Source: Paguma larvata (Eukaryota; Chordata; Mammalia; Carnivora; Viverridae). Taken from it: DNA of 64,000 nucleotides. The translations under genes were made by a program, and so were the position numbers. The DNA lies in NCBI GenBank assembly GCA_030068075.1, contig CM057839.1:47272960-47336959 (forward strand), read 5' to 3'. The stretch's first letter is position 1. Every line of letters starts with the position of its first letter. The notes under the pieces were generated by a model. The model saw only the letters and a program-made list of their open reading frames with translations. It did no database searches and was not told the DNA's origin. Positions 35,222 to 47,900 of this stretch are shown here, in pieces.

Positions 35222-37548
35222 TCTTTCCTTAGCCCCATATCCTCACCAATACTTATTTATCATCTTATTGATAAGATGCATTGTAAACAGGTAAGAGGTA
35301 ATACGTCATTGTGGTTTTCATTTGCATTTCTTTAATGATTAGTGATGCTGAGCATCTTTTCTTTTACCTCTTGTCCATCTGATTATCTTCTTTAGCAAAA
35401 TGTCTACTTAGTTCTTTGGTGCATTTTTAAAACTCATATTGTTTGTCTTTTTGATATTGAGCTGTATGAGCTCTTCATATATTTTGGATATTAATCACTT
35501 ATCAGATAAATGGTTTGCAAATATTTACTCTATATATTGCCTTTTCATTTTGTCAATTGTTTCTTTTGCTTTGCAGATAATTTTTAGTTTGATGTTATTC
35601 CACTTGTTTATTTTTCCTTTTGTTTCCTGAGCTTTCGGTGTTATATTCAAAAAAACAAAAAAACAAAACCACTGCCCATTCCAACGTCAATGTTTTATTT
35701 CTAGGAATTTTCCATTATTAAGTTTTTTGTGTAAGTCGTTGGCCCATTTCAAGTTAATGTTTGTGAATGGTATAAAATAGGGGTTTGATTTTTTTTTTCT
35801 GCTTGTGTTTACCAGGTTACCCAGCACCATTTGTAGGAGAGACTATTCTTTCTCCATTGAGTGTTTTTGGCTCCCTTGTCAAATATTAGTTGAACACACA
35901 TGCAGGTGTTTATGTCTGGGCTTTCTATTCTGTTCCCTTCAAATACGCATCCATTTTTATGTCAGTATCATACTGTTTTAACTACTATAGCTTTGTAGTC
36001 TAGTTTGAATTCAGAAATGGTGAAGTCTCTGGTTCGTTTCACTTCCTCAGAACTGCTTTAGCTATTTGGGGTCTTTTGTATTTCCATATAAATTTTAGGA
36101 TTGTTTTTTTTCTATTTCTGTGAAAAATTCCACTGGAATTTTGATAAGGATTGTGTTGAGTGTAAAGATAGCTTTGGTTGGTATAATATTTGAAAAAAAA
36201 TAATTCTTCCAATTCATAAACATGGAATGTCTTTCTATTTGTTTGTTTTCTTCAATTTCTTTTATCAAAGTCTTAGAGCTTTTATTACACAGGTCTTTCA
36301 CTTCTTTGGCTAAATTTATTCCTAAGTATTATATTGTTTTTGATGTTTTTATGAATGGGATAGTTTCCTTTATTACCTTTTCAGATGTTTCACTGTTAGT
36401 ATGCAGAAATGCAATAGATTGATTTATATCCTGAAAATTTACTGAAATTATTGATTAGTTCTAAGTTTTTTTGTTGAGTCTTTAGGTTTTCAAATATAAG
36501 ATCATAGCATCTGCAAATACTGACAGTTTTACTTCTTCCTTTCTGATTTGGATGACTTATTTGCCTAATGCTCTAGGTAGGACTTCCAGTACTATGTTGA
36601 ATAAGGGCTGTGAGAATGATTACCTTCTTCTTGTTCCTCATCTTAGAAAAAAAAGCTTTCTGTTTTTCACTATGGAATATGATGTTAGTTGTGGGTTTGC
36701 TGTATATGGACTTTATTATATTGAGGTACATCCCTTCTATATGTAACTTGCTGAGAGTTTTAATCATGGAAGAATGTTGGGAGGGCAGGGGGTTTCAGTT
36801 GGTTAAGTGTTTGAGTCTTAATTTCAGCTCAGGTCATGATTTCATAATTCATGGGTTTGAGCCCCATAAGATAGCACAGCCTGCTTAGGAATTTATCTCT
36901 CTTTCCTTTCCTCCCCCCCTCAAAATAAATAAATAAACTTTTAAAAAAAGGAATGTGTATTTTGTCATATGCTGTACTGCATCTGTTGAGATGATCATAT
37001 GATATTTGTATTTCATTTTATTAATGAAATATATCATATTTATTGATTGTGTATGTTGAAATATCCTTGGATCCCAGGGATAAATCCCGTTTGATCGTGT
37101 GTATAATCCTTTTCCTGTGCTTTTTAATTCAGTTTGCTAGTATTTTATTGAGAATTTTTGTATCTATATTCATCAAAGATATAGACCTATTGTTTTCTTG
37201 GAGCATCTTTACCTGGCTTAGGGTAATACTGAGCTTGCAAAATGAGTTTGGAAGTATTCCCTTCTCTTCAAAAAAAAATTTTTTGGAAGTGTTTGAGAAG
37301 GTTTGGCATTAAATCTTATTAAATGTTTGCTAGGATTCACCAGTGAAGCCATCTGGTCCTGGGGTTTTCTTTCTCGGGAAGTTTTAAAGTAGTGATTCAA
37401 TCTCTTTTCTCATTATCGGTCTTTTCAGATTTTCTACTTCTTCCTCATTCAGCCTTGGTAAATTTTATCTTTAAAAGGAAAATATCAATTTCTTCTAGAC
37501 TATCCAATTTGTTGGCATATAATTATGCATAGTAGCCTTTTAAAGTTT
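35222..37548 (-). mobile_element. L1 ORF2 segment, inverted half of a twin-primed L1
   Basis: Antisense L1 ORF2, from the region equivalent to 'ttggtgaggatatgg' (35222-35250) back through the C-terminal domain and the reverse transcriptase. The RT active-site box is readable on the minus strand at 36506-36517 as F-A-D-A instead of F-A-D-D, so the second catalytic Asp is lost; frameshifts also occur. A SINE interrupts it at 36783-36949. It joins the sense L1 at 37549, where the L1 coordinate resumes only a few tens of bases further on. The many short ORFs here are shadows. Confidence 0.88.
36783..36949 (+). mobile_element. CanSINE nested in the inverted L1, internally deleted
   Basis: gtttcagttggttaagtg, 'tcagctcaggtcatgatttca', gggtttgagccccata, then the middle body is missing before cacagcctgcttagg and aaaataaataaataaac. 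It splits L1 text that is otherwise continuous (agaatgttg before, gaatgtgtattttgtc after). Confidence 0.92.
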
Positions 37549-38425
37549 CGGTCACTATGGAAAACAGTATGAGGGTCCTCAAATAATTAAAAATGGAACT
37601 AATATATTATACAGCAATTCTACTTCTGTGTATATATCTAAAAGAAATGAAAACAGGATATTGAAGAGATATATGCACTCTCATGTTTTTTTGCAGCATT
37701 ATTCACAATAGCCAAGACACGGAAACAACCTAAGTGTCTGTCAGCTGATGAATGGATAAAGAAGTTTTATTGTTTTTGCTTTTGTTTTTGTTTTTTAAGA
37801 TTTTACTTTTGAAAACAATCTCTATATCAAACACAGGGCTCAAACTCACAAACCTGAGAGCAGGAGTCACATTCTCCACTGAAAGAGCCAGCCAGGTACC
37901 TCAATAAATAATTTTTTACATACACACACACATGCATTATCATAATACTCAGCCATGAGAAAGAAGAAAATCTTGCCATTTGTGACAAGGATGAATTTCA
38001 ATTTCAGGGCGTTATGCTAAGTCAAATAAATCAAAGAGAAAGCCATATTATATCACTTATTTGTGGACTCTCAAAAAGCTGAACTTATAAGAATAGAATG
38101 GTGATCATTAGAGACTGTGGTGCTGGGGAATTAGGAATATGTTGATTAACAGTACTCATTTAGAACTAGTAGAAAAAGAAATCCCAGAGATCTAATGCAC
38201 AGTATAGTGATTATAAATAACAATACTGTACTATAAACTTCAAAACTGCTGAGATTAGATTTTACTGTTCATACCACAAAAAATGAAACAATAATTATGT
38301 GACATAATAGAGGTGTTAGTTAATGCTACGGTGATAATCATATTGCAATACAGAAATGTACCCAATCAACAAGCTTAAACCTTAAACTTTTATGTCAATT
38401 ATATCTCAAAAAATAAGTTTAAATA
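37549..38425 (+). mobile_element. L1 3' end, sense half of the twin-primed L1
   Basis: 'cactatggaaaacagtatgag', 'caatagccaagacacggaaac', 'tgaatggataaagaag', 'gcgttatgctaagtcaaata' and the 3'UTR ending 'atgtcaattatatctcaaaa' at about 38410. The ORF2 C-terminus and the 3'UTR are present with many mutations. It carries a truncated SINE at 37790-37905. Confidence 0.88.
37790..37905 (-). mobile_element. Truncated CanSINE, antisense, nested in L1
   Basis: taagattttacttttgaaa, cagggctcaaactcac, aggagtcacattctccactg and gagccagccaggtacctc form an inverted, shortened element. The gtcacattctccac wording resembles the older pan-carnivore SINEC type rather than the felid one. Confidence 0.8.
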
Positions 38426-39094
38426 AAAGAAAAATGTTTTTGTTTGGTAATACCAGCAAAGACTTCATAAAGATAATTATACATATTTATGGATAAATAA
38501 TATACATATATTATGAATAGATAATATTTTGTGATAACAGAAGTATTTATATCTATCTTAGAAAATATATGTTACATATAAAGCATGAAATAAAATAAAG
38601 ATCATTTACTCCTTACTACCAGTGATTATGATTCTGAATATTTATATTATGTATTGCAACCAATAATTTATGTAAAATAAATATGATCCACATTCTGAAG
38701 TAGCACACAACAGTACTTTTGATAGCTCCGTATATTTACAAAGTATAGAAAAATATTTTAACATATTTCCTGTTACCAGGCACTGGATTCTTTAAATCAA
38801 ACTATCAGGGAACAGACTGTGTACACACATTTTTACACTCTTGCCTAATTTTTGAAATAAAACCTATAAGAGAAACCTCTGTGATTTCTGAAAACTTCTG
38901 AAAATAGGTTGACAAACTTCCCTCCCATGAAGTTATAACAATTTACTTTGACACTAATATTCTATGGTCATTATTACACCTTGGCAAGAATATATCAATT
39001 AGAATATATGTTTCTGAACCTCACAGATAACGAAAATTTAATTGTATATATTTTGAAAATTAATAAAGGGTACCTCATTTAAAAATGGAATAAG
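38426..39094. other. AT-rich non-coding stretch
   Basis: Nothing recognised. Confidence 0.4.
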
Positions 39095-39535
39095 GAAGCC
39101 AGAAGGGGAAGCTCTCACTCACTACCATTTGATGTCAATAACAGAGTCTAACAGGAAAAGTTCTCGATTTCAGATCTCAGCACAAAGACATCCATCCACC
39201 TTGCCTTGCTCATCTTCCTAATCCATATTAATTTACTACTCCAGGAGAAGGAAGAAAATTTTCTCCTCGCCTGCCAGCAACCCAGCCAACGAAAGAGTGT
39301 TACAACTCAGCCAATAAAAGGCCATTACACCTTGAAATTCTATTTTACTCCAATGGCCTTTTTTGTAAATAACAGTTCTAGCTCCCTCTTTATAAAGAGT
39401 GTTACTCTCTTTTATCTCTGGACTTGTCTATGGCTTTGTTATAGCTTGCTTGTTCCAAATTATAATTCCCCTGCTATTTCTAAATAAACTTATTTTGTGG
39501 GTAAAATAATTGGCTCTTTTACTTTTAAGGTTGAC
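39095..39535 (+). mobile_element. Probable ERV1-type solo LTR
   Basis: The layout is that of a gammaretrovirus-like LTR: 'cctgccagcaacccagccaac' and 'cagccaataaaaggcc' promoter-type CCAAT-like words, a TATA box (tataaa, 39391-39396), a short transcribed region rich in Cys/Leu-like ctt codons, and AATAAA at 39483-39488. No internal gag, pol or env sequence is seen next to it. The exact ends and subfamily are not determined. ORF 39206-39487 is incidental. Confidence 0.5.
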
Positions 39536-42500
39536 ATTATGATTAATTGATATTATGGGCCTTCATTACTGAAAATTCTTGTGGAATTTTTCATCTTTCA
39601 CTGAGTTTGATCAAGTAGCTACAATTGTCACCAAGGTCTGATTTTATTCCTTGTTTTACCCTTCTTTCCTTGGTTGGTTTCTTTAAACTCTAAATTTTAC
39701 ATGGATTATCACAAACTCTAAATTATTTCATACACACACCCTTTTATATTTTTAGCTTACTGAGAGATGTTGGGGAAGGTTAGGGTGAGAGAGATTGAGA
39801 AACATGCTAGAAGGTCTTCTTCTAACTTATTTTCTGTTTTACTGAAAGCCTGACTTCTTTTCTGGGGAGGGGTTAGAGAAATGGATGGCAGAAATTTAAT
39901 GGGAGAACAAAAAAGATCTGGAAAGAAGATAATCTGCTTTCATGATGTAGACCCCTCTCGCCAATTAAGGGCTCAGGCTTCATTTCTGGATGGCTGAGTC
40001 AGAAGATATAACTCTCTTACAGTCTTTAATGTTGGACTATTTTATTGTTTAATCCAACTAATGGGGATTATTTTCTAATCTTGAGAAGGATAAGTACTTT
40101 CCAGAACTACTGTTTCTTCCCTATAAATGGAGACATTCTGAGCTTATATGAAGAGTTTCCACAAGGACAAAAAATGTAGTGTGAATAGCAAAGTAATAAT
40201 ATATAATAAATATGGAATAAGAATTATTTATTGTTATTTTTACCTTTGATATAGTTAGAATTATCATTTTCACTTATTTTATATTTTATACTGTTATCAT
40301 TACCTAAATATTATTCAAATGTGTTCTTTCAATATGAATAGTTATCACATAGTGTAAACATCCTTTCATACCAAAGGATGTAAGGAAACAAGGCACTAGT
40401 ATAGGTTAAGCATTTACTATTAGTGCCCAAATGTACTTGCTTTATTAAGAAGAACTATATTTTCTACATATGTGTAACAGGTATCATAATATTTCCCTGA
40501 AATATTTGGAGTTTTTTTTTTTTTTGAAGTTTATATTACAAAACCCAAGTAAAAGTACAAGGTGAATTCTACAATACTATACCAATTAAACTCATCTTTA
40601 GTATTAAGAAACTGATATTTGAAGATAAAAGAAATAAATGTAAGCGCATCACCACTCTCTTAGAATAGTTTTCATTGTAGGAGCTCAAAAAACCTTTTTA
40701 AAAATGAGGTTATTTGTTAAATAGAGATTAGAATAATTGCTCCCTTTTAACTCTGAGGAAAGTATCACATAAATAACACCAACTGAAGCAATGGCTTATA
40801 GGCAAGTAGAACGAGATCTAATTGAACCTACAATAAAAGTTATGTTGCTGTTGTCAAAGCAATAGTCACCATAGAGCTGTAATATGAGCTTTTCTTATTC
40901 TTTTACCTTTTTCCCATAAACAAAATAAACATCAATGAGGACTTGATTTAGATAATACTGTTCTGTTCGGTAAAATTACAAATGAAGGAAATAACCATGC
41001 GTTTAGAACTTTGTACTTTTCAAATGGAGCATATTTAATAGTCATATCTATTACTTAATGAAGCTGGAACAGGGAACTATATTTGCATGATCAAAGAAAA
41101 TTCTTCAGCTGAATAGCTAACTACACTCTAGACATTAAGCAAAGCAAATGCAAGCATTACCAGAGCCAGTGACAAATGAAGAATAAGTTAAATTGTAAAG
41201 AGTGTCTAAACACGTTGTTGATCATGCAATACTGAATTATTAGGTTGAGGCTTAAGCGTATTTGGAAACTGTATGCTATTGAGTTATATGTTAATAAGCA
41301 ATGAAAAATTATAATAACCCTCAGCACCACTTTTAATAAAAATTCTGAAAGCATATCATGCTATCATTACCAAAATACACAGAATAAACTTCACAATCCT
41401 TCAAAAGGCTTATGATGTTTTGTCAATATTTTGGAGAGCTCTTCCTAAGAAACCAAATAACTATAATATATACAATAAGATCCACAAGCAGGAGTCAATG
41501 GACTATATTTTCAGTGTGTAATGAGTTCAGTCACCCATCAACTGACCAAAATTATACCCTTGAGAATGAGAAAAATTATAAACAATACCTATTTCTTACC
41601 TCTCATTTAACACAAAGCATTTGGTGAATCATTCTTGACATTTATTTAACAAATATATACTGCTCCAAAGTTTTCTAATACATCAGTCATTCCTAGTATC
41701 TTTCATTCTACTAGATTCTATGTAAGAGACTGTTACAACAAAGATCTTCTATATAATTTTACAAGATGAATTTAAATGGAGTTGGTAGTTTACATACATT
41801 CCAATACAGCCTAGAGTCTATACTGACCTTATATAAGTTTTACGGATATGTAAAGGTATAAAATGATGTAAATAAAAGCCAAAACACTGAAGAAAATTCA
41901 ACTTACCTACTAAGTAAAGTAATTGAAAAGGAAGTGATATTTTTTTTCTATTTTGTCAACAGGCATCTTTACTTTGGTTCTAGACAATTATGTTCTGTTC
42001 CATCTCAGGTTTTCAAAAGACAGAGAGATTTGGAGACATTTTTGAATCAAAGGTGATTCTTATGTACCTGACATTTTTTCTCTAATCACCAGAGCTAAGT
42101 TCAGATAGAACAATCTTGGAATATTCAATTAGAGCCATATATTACCACTGATAAATGAATTTAGAATTCTAACTACCTCTATATAACTGAGGAAAATCAT
42201 CAAAATACTAGTATATAAAAGAAATTTTTAACATAGTTTGTATTAAAATGTGCTCCTAAGAGATAAAGTTTTCAAAATAGTGTAATAGCATATACAAATG
42301 TGGTGTCTCCTTTTCTTCTCTGTGAATTTGCACTGGCCCTTCCTTTCACTGTTCAGGGATCTGATAATCAGGTCTTGGGTAAAAAACACAAGCTGGTCAT
42401 ATCCTTGCTTTTATTCTAGAACTAGCTTTGAGGACAAATTGAGCCAAATGCACCAAAATTTCCATACAGATAATGTTTTTAAACATTGTGTGCCCATCAA

Positions 42501-42579
42501 CAAATGTTTACAGTTGCTTTATGTAGTTGTCATTTGAATTAGATAGCAAAAGAAACATACGCTTATATTCTCTTTTATA
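39536..42579. other. AT-rich non-coding stretch
   Basis: Three kilobases with no recognised repeat, except a possible inverted L2-like end at 41635-41700 (catttatttaacaaatatata). Short ORFs carry no features. No SINE is present. Confidence 0.45.
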
Positions 42580-43780
42580 TGTATGTCTATAGTTATCTTT
42601 CCAGTGTCACTTATTTAATGTATTCAACTTAATGGTTTGACTTCTTTCTTCTAGTTGAAGGACTTCTTTTTTAGTATTACTTATAGGACAAGTAAGCTAG
42701 TGACATATCAGTTTTTTCCTTAACATGTGAATAGTATTAATTTATTTTTTTAATGACTGTTTTTCTGGGTATAGAATTCTTGGTTAACCATCTTTTCTTT
42801 CAGGACTTTGAATATGTCATTCCATTGACCTATGACTCCTGTAGTTTCTGATGAGAAATCAGCTGTTTATTTTACTGAAGATCACTTGTATACAATGCAT
42901 CATTTTTTCTTGGTTCTTTCAAAATTCTCTCTTTGCCTCTGACTTTTGACAGTTTAATTAGGACACATCTTTTAGATTTTTATCTTACTTGGAGTTAATT
43001 AAACTTTTAATCAAATTTTGAAAGTCAGACTTTATTTCTTCAAATATTCTTTCTGAGTCTTTTTTTCTCACTTCACCTTCTGCTATTTCCATTATGTCTA
43101 TTGGTAAGCTTGATAGTGTAGTACAGGCTCTGAAGTTCTATTCATTTTTCTTCACTCTGTATTATTTCTGTAACTTAGCATAATCCTAATTATCTATCTT
43201 TAAGTTTGCTAATTACTTCTGCTCGTTCAAATCTGTAGTTTACCATTTCATTATTAAAATTTCTAACTCAAGAGTTCATTTCCTTTTAAAAATTCCCTTT
43301 GTTGAAATTTTCTATTCGGTGAGTCATCAGTGATAGATTTTCCTTTAGTATACATAAGAGCTGAATAGACTCTTTACATAGTATAAAGAGACTATACTAT
43401 GCTTTGCATAATAAGTATAATATCTGGGATTCCTCAGTGACGGTTTCTGCAGACTAATTTTCCTGTTTATCTGCCATACTTTAGGGCTTACTTTTGTGTT
43501 TCATAATATATTGCTGAAAATTGGACATTTTAATCAACATAATGTGACAATTCTATAAATCAGAAGCAACCATCCCAGAGTTGCTTTTTGTTGCTATTTG
43601 TTGTTATTGTTGCTTCTTTTTATTTAAGAACTTTCCTAAACTAGTTCTGTCAAGTCTACATATTTATTAATATTCAGAGTTCTGAAAAAGTTGATGTTTA
43701 CAATTTTTTCCAGGGTTCTCATTGCTTCATGAATGAGTAAATTTTCAGACATCCTTACTCAGGCATTTTGAAGTATTTCC
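42580..43780 (-). mobile_element. Old L1-type (L1M/HAL1-like) fragment, antisense
   Basis: ctgggtatagaattcttgg, 'caggactttgaatatgtcattcc', 'gtttctgatgagaaatcagctg', ttggttctttcaaaattctc and 'tatttcttcaaatattctttc' follow in order the inverted text of an old mammalian L1-related family. It is heavily mutated and no ORF survives. The subfamily is assigned from memory of the text only. Confidence 0.6.
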
Positions 43781-44167
43781 CTCAGCATACATTTTTGATT
43801 AACCAGAAAACCTCTAGATGACCTAAGTAATTGAAAAATATGTAAAAGCCATTTACTGAAACACAGCAATTCAGGTGGCTGAAAAATAATGGGAATTTGA
43901 AGTCTACTTTAAAACTTACCACCTTGTCTTTAGGGGAGAATAATCTTGTATTAGCATTGTTATTTTAACTCTACCAATTACAGCCTCCTCCTCCTTTAAA
44001 AACAGCAGCTAGTGTTTCTTCTTTTACTTAGATTTTTATTTAATAATATCGGACTAGTTCAATTCTCATCTCTTGAACCTAAATTCTAAAGGATCAAATT
44101 AATTCTATTGTCAATAGGTCACCAAATAGTGTATCTAACTATAATTAAAGCAAGTACTTTTATACCT
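43781..44167. other. AT-rich non-coding stretch
   Basis: Nothing recognised. Confidence 0.4.
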
Positions 44168-44377
44168 TTATTGGAACATTAAAAAATCATTTTTCCCCCT
44201 GAATTGTCTCCTATATTCTGGATCTTCATAGAATGAATGCCGTGGTGGTCTTTTGATAATGGGAGACCGTTCATATTCTGAAAGCAAATGTCTCCGCAAG
44301 TGTGCTTTGGAAAATATTTTGACCAGAAATGGGATATGATCAATTCTATCTATGTCTATGCCCAAGATTATTGAGGA
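44168..44377 (-). other. Unassigned open frame, candidate terminal exon or retrocopy piece
   Basis: Read on the minus strand, codons are open from a possible splice acceptor (ggggtag, ending 44378) to a TAA at 44168-44170 that overlaps an AATAAA. The predicted 69 residues are charged and unlike the Phe/Ile/Leu-rich chance ORFs nearby: an R-R-H-L-L-S-E-Y-E-R patch, then K-R-P-P-R-H and F-Y-E-D-P-E-Y-R-R. There is no in-frame ATG near the start. I do not recognise the protein, and no poly(A) run follows. Confidence 0.25.
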
Positions 44378-44448
44378 CTACCCCAGAAGTGGAGGGGGAG
44401 ATAGGCCACTGGTATCTGAGGAGTTCTATGAAAACCAAAACTCCTGTG

Positions 44449-45008
44449 TGATATTTCAGACCTGACCCTAGGCACTTATAAGGCTATGCCTGGACAATCT
44501 CATGGTGAGAAGCTGCCCTCTCTACACCAGATTGGATATATGGCCAGTTCACTGCGGTTTTTGGAGAGTTCAGCCAAGGACTCAATCTTCAGAGGAGCCA
44601 TTCTCATACAGGTATCTGCATTCCTATCTCAGGGACCATCGTTCAGAGGCCTCTTTATGAAGGCCTTAGCTGACACATTACTCTCCACTTTGACTCAGTG
44701 CTTCTCTTTTGTGGTCTTTCCCCATCTTTTACTCAGTCCGTGGGTCCATAAAAAGACAGAAGTCTTTTGTTCAGGGCTCCTTTCTCCTTGCCACGGAGAT
44801 GAATAACCCTCATCTACATCACATCGACCCAGCTCTCACCTGGTACCATTCTGGGAGAAAATGAAACCCTGAGGAGCCAGAGCCTTTATGTATGCATGTA
44901 TGTATGTATTGTCTCTTGCTTGTACTGTCACACTAAGTGAATAAAGACTCCATTGTAATTTTAAGTGAGACTGTTGTACTAATTGACTACCTTAACCCTG
45001 CTTGTCAA
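44449..45008 (+). mobile_element. Possible solo LTR
   Basis: The segment begins with tg, is GC-richer than its surroundings, includes gaagctgccctctctac and 'ctttctccttgccacggag', and ends with a 'gtactgtcacactaagtg' + aataaagactcc cassette (AATAAA at about 44939-44945) followed by about 60 bp of U5-like sequence ending in ca. This architecture suggests an ERV LTR. No family name, partner LTR or duplication was established. The 106-codon plus ORF 44486-44806 lies within it. Confidence 0.4.
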
Positions 45009-46140
45009 ATCTAGCCCTTCTTCCTGATATAGATTAGTAAAGATTGGAATTTTTTCTTTCATTGAGTCTAATGTTTATTACAGTTATGCTTGATACAACG
45101 AGCTTAATTTTACAATTTATACTCAGTTAAAGGTCATTGATGATTTGTTGAAAAATTTCCATAGACAACAGAAACTCAGTTTATTTTTCTCCCTTCTTTC
45201 CAAAAGAACAAATATCTGTCATAAGAATCTTGTCACCTTTTAAGGTTGTTAATATGCATAAATGTTTTTTAGGTCATTCGTTATCAGAGACAGATTCATG
45301 GAAACTTTTGAGAATTAACATCGTTCATTATATTGGCCCCAATAGTTGCTCTTTTCTCCCTTTTTTTTCTGCCTCTGTGGCCCACATCATCTAGAACATG
45401 TTAGTAGTATTATCAAACCAGTACTCAAATTATTCCTTTCTAGTTAGAGGTACATCTGTACCATCAAATCATTCTCAGGGTTCTTTTTACATATAGTTTT
45501 GATTTGCTGCTCTGGTATCTGTTGGAGTGAGGGAGCCACAGCACTTGTATCTCCAGTGGATTATTTTTCAGTAGACTATGTAGGGTGGTCATCTAGAATC
45601 ATCCCACAAAAACCTGCCAATCATATCATTTACCTTTTATAAAGGTAAACCACAATCTTATTTATAAAATTATCCATAGGTCAGGATGCACTACACATTT
45701 TTGGCTACTTTTAATATTTTAGAACTTATCTTTGAAATAATTTTATGTAATAGAGCATTCACCTTGCTCTCCATATGAAAACTTATTGACTTTTTCTAAT
45801 GACTCATAGGGTAATCTCAGTGTAGTTTCTGCATTTAAACTTTTACTTTCAAGTAGCTACTACTAGTAATGCCATAACTCTTGCACCACAAATTCAACAG
45901 TTCAGTGGTAAAAGTGAAGTATCTTCCTAGGTAAGGCATAATAGTTTGGCTTAATTTTTGAGAAAGATACTTATTTTGACTTACATCAAAGAATACCATA
46001 ACACTTATTATCAGATACGCCGTATGCATTATATACATTCTCTCAACCTTATTTGTCTTCCCAGGCACCTGGCTACCACTCACTACAGCAGTATCATTGA
46101 ATCCTCATCTAGCAAGAATGACTGTCACGAATTCCACTGA
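45009..46140. other. AT-rich non-coding stretch
   Basis: Nothing recognised. Confidence 0.4.
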
Positions 46141-47898
46141 TATGGCTCTTGCGTGGTCTTTATTATATGCATTGTGTCTGAGACTGATCTAAATGGACCC
46201 AAGAAACTTCGGCTCCTCCTATCTTTTATATTTAGATGCAGCATCATGCTCTAATTTATCAGATCTGACTTCCCCTGCAACTTCCCAACAGTCTATAGGT
46301 GTGGGAGAAGTGGCTTTCTGTGAAATCAATTATGATCAGCAGGAAAGAGTAAATAAGAGTGCACTGGCAAAATAATTCCTTTCCTTTTCTATCTCCAATA
46401 GATAATTCTGAGACATGACTCTCCTGCACAATCCGCCTAGAGTTATCTCATATGCTCAAGCTTTGAGGTCATGTCTTCTCATGTCTCCTGAAGCATGTTA
46501 TAATTCTATACTTCATGTGCCCCTTTGCTTTTCTATACTCCTTACCACATCGGATTACATCACCTTAAGCATTAGCTCTTATGTATTGCTTCAGGTTCTG
46601 TTTCTAATGAACCTGAGCTCAAACAATAGATATCAGTAGTAGTTCTATAAACCAGATGATGTCAGTGATCACTGGCAATAATTTTTGGCCTTTGATGGCA
46701 TAATTTATTAAGTCGTGGCTAATCTGAATGAAGCGCAAATAGATGGCAGAGAGACAGCAGTTCAAGTAGCTATGGTATTTAATCAGTATGTGGATAATGT
46801 TATTTATAAGGGTCATGGTATATGATGGCTTTTCTGTGATTTAAAATGAAAGAAAATGTTATTTAGTTAATGTAAAGCAATCTGTAAACAAACAAACAAG
46901 CAGGACATTTTTAGCAACTTTTTAAAAGAAGTCTTCTTCCGGCAAGGACAGAAAACACTATAACTGATAATCTCCCACAGCATCTAATTATAAATAGAGC
47001 AAACCTATAAAGGTACTTCATATACAGTCTTTATAACTCTTTTCTCTTGAAGTCAAGGCTCTGCAGGGGGAGTACTGCCTGGACGAGTCTGACAAGCTCC
47101 TAAAATTTCGAATTTCCTCTTTTCTAGAAGAAAACAGTCATGACTGTCATGGTTGGTTTCTTTCAAAATTAGGATTGTCTCCTCATGACCTATTCCCTGC
47201 AACCACCCTCACTGTCTCCAGATCTATGACCAGATTTAGGTCCCAGGATCACCAGATAAGAAAGTAGAAGCTCTGCTCCACCTGTATCTGGGTCATAAGA
47301 ATATTCATTCCAAACTTCAGCGTCTCACTGTTTCCCAAAAACATCTGAATTTCACCTGATAAATTAGGTGAGGATGTTAACTCCATTATCATTGTAAGTC
47401 TGCAAGCAGTAGGATCATATTTAGTGTCCAATGTTCATCAAACTTGACCTTGACCTATAGTAAATAAGAATGATTTTAATGCCACCTTAGAAGGTCTCTA
47501 GTTTCATAGAACAACCAGAGATGAGAAATCAAAAGCTAGAGTTTGTCATTTTGTTGTGTAAGCATTCCAGGGCATTCAAAGGAAGCCATCCCATTCCATA
47601 ATCCTTGTAATTATCATTATTTTCATAACAGTACAGTGAGCAGCAGCTTGGTCCCCCAAGGCATTTGCATTATAAGCACTTAATCGCAGTCAACCACAGG
47701 TGATAATTTGATTAATGGTGATGCCCCTTCTTGCTAAGGATTGCTAGCATTCCATTTCCCACTAGCATGATGTTTAAATCCATCTCAAAATTCCTTACTG
47801 AGTGCAAATTTACTCATGGAATTAATTAGTTTATTGGTCAGGCCCCTGTCAGAAAATAAATCAGACCAGTGTTTGCAACAGTGAAAAATTAATAGAAA
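46141..47898. other. Unassigned, moderately GC-rich stretch
   Basis: Less AT-rich than its surroundings, with short ORFs on both strands (46193-46375 plus, 46415-46639 plus, 47249-47431 minus). Wording near 47640-47840 gives the impression of an old endogenous-retrovirus internal region, but nothing diagnostic could be shown. Confidence 0.25.
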
Positions 47899-47900
47899 TA

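Noticed and set aside
36506..36517. Possible functional L1 reverse transcriptase
   Set aside because: Catalytic Asp lost, many stops, SINE insertion, and the element is inverted and 5'-truncated.
44486..44806. 106-codon plus-strand ORF as a protein
   Set aside because: It lies within the segment with LTR-like layout and AATAAA, has no domain, and starts at an arbitrary ATG.
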